Of a stretch of DNA of 6,175 bases, positions 6,069 to 6,175 are shown piece by piece. The position numbers were made by a program, and so were the translations under genes. Source of the stretch: Flavobacteriaceae bacterium (GTDB lineage: Bacteria > Bacteroidota > Bacteroidia > Flavobacteriales > Flavobacteriaceae); assembly GCA_019090365.1 (NCBI GenBank), contig JAHRWC010000219.1, positions 1 to 6,175 on the forward strand, in the 5' to 3' direction. The notes under the pieces are model-generated. The model searched no databases. It saw only the letters and a program-made list of their open reading frames with translations, and was not told the origin of the DNA. Numbering within the stretch: position 1 is the stretch's first letter; every line of letters begins with the position of its first letter.

Positions 6069-6175
6069 TTAGAAGCTATATTTTAAACTTGCGTTATATG
6101 TAGTTCCATTTTCAGTAAAGTATCCAAATCTATCAGTATTAGAAATACCAATATAATCAAATACATTATAAACAT
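6069..6175 (-). CDS. C-terminal end of an outer-membrane beta-barrel protein, probably a TonB-dependent receptor (partial)
   Basis: Only the last 34 complete codons and a TAA stop (6069-6071) are inside the window; the rest lies beyond the right edge. The visible residues begin VYNVFDYIGISN, continue with DRFGYFTENG and end in YNASLKYSF. A 'N-x-F-D' turn, an aromatic and glycine-rich loop, then a final amphipathic strand ending in Phe is the usual end of Bacteroidota TonB-dependent receptors and related barrels. The other two leftward frames give no comparable pattern: one stops within a few codons, and the other reads as a low-complexity hydrophobic run ending in a stop. A hairpin terminator follows 27 bp downstream, supporting this as a real gene end. 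The substrate and the presence of a plug domain cannot be judged. Another barrel class is possible. Confidence 0.72.
   Translation of the reverse strand, partial: VYNVFDYIGISNTDRFGYFTENGTTYNASLKYSF

Noticed and set aside
1..6175. CRISPR arrays, tRNAs, rRNAs, insertion sequences, phage genes or toxin-antitoxin pairs
   Set aside because: No regularly spaced repeats, cloverleaf-like segments, transposase or integrase motifs, or small paired reading frames were found. The gaps between genes are 23 to about 118 bp and are explained by promoters and terminators.

Overview
The window looks like chromosomal DNA from a member of the Bacteroidota, most likely the family Flavobacteriaceae. The DNA is AT-rich. 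It encodes a TonB-dependent receptor with an N-terminal carboxypeptidase-regulatory-like domain, and a DUF5689-type lipoprotein with a flavobacterial surface-export signal. Start codons follow A-rich leaders rather than Shine-Dalgarno sites, and TAnnTTTG promoter elements (the Bacteroidota -7 consensus) lie upstream of the transcription units. No mobile element, tRNA, rRNA, CRISPR array or phage gene is visible.

Layout, left to right. A bidirectional hairpin terminator (7-28) closes a two-gene leftward operon. The promoter-proximal gene (1492-4305) is a 937-residue TonB-dependent outer-membrane receptor. The second gene (53-1468), 23 bp downstream of it, is a 471-residue lipoprotein with two OB-fold-like segments (DUF5689) and a C-terminal choice-of-anchor-J-like beta domain. 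Divergent from this operon, across a 118-bp intergenic region with two back-to-back promoter elements, is a rightward gene (4424-5473). It encodes a secreted endonuclease/exonuclease/phosphatase (EEP) family enzyme with all the family's catalytic motifs. It converges on a small leftward gene (5531-5971) for a four-helix 'cytochrome B'-like membrane protein, and the two share a 30-bp perfect-palindrome terminator (5481-5510). A third hairpin (6021-6042) follows the 3' end of another leftward gene cut by the window edge (6069-6175), which looks like the last strands of an outer-membrane beta-barrel, probably a second TonB-dependent receptor.

How the genes may work together (inference): the receptor, the surface lipoprotein and the secreted EEP hydrolase look like one functional module. 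The lipoprotein would capture a ligand at the cell surface, the receptor would import it across the outer membrane using TonB energy, and the EEP enzyme would cleave phosphodiester or phosphomonoester bonds in the periplasm. The OB-fold-like domains, which resemble those of secreted bacterial nucleases, make extracellular nucleic acid or another phosphodiester compound the leading substrate guess. The sequence does not prove this. The membrane protein and the partial receptor are probably separate transcription units. The window is otherwise ordinary and tightly packed; no stretch over 300 bp lacks a gene.
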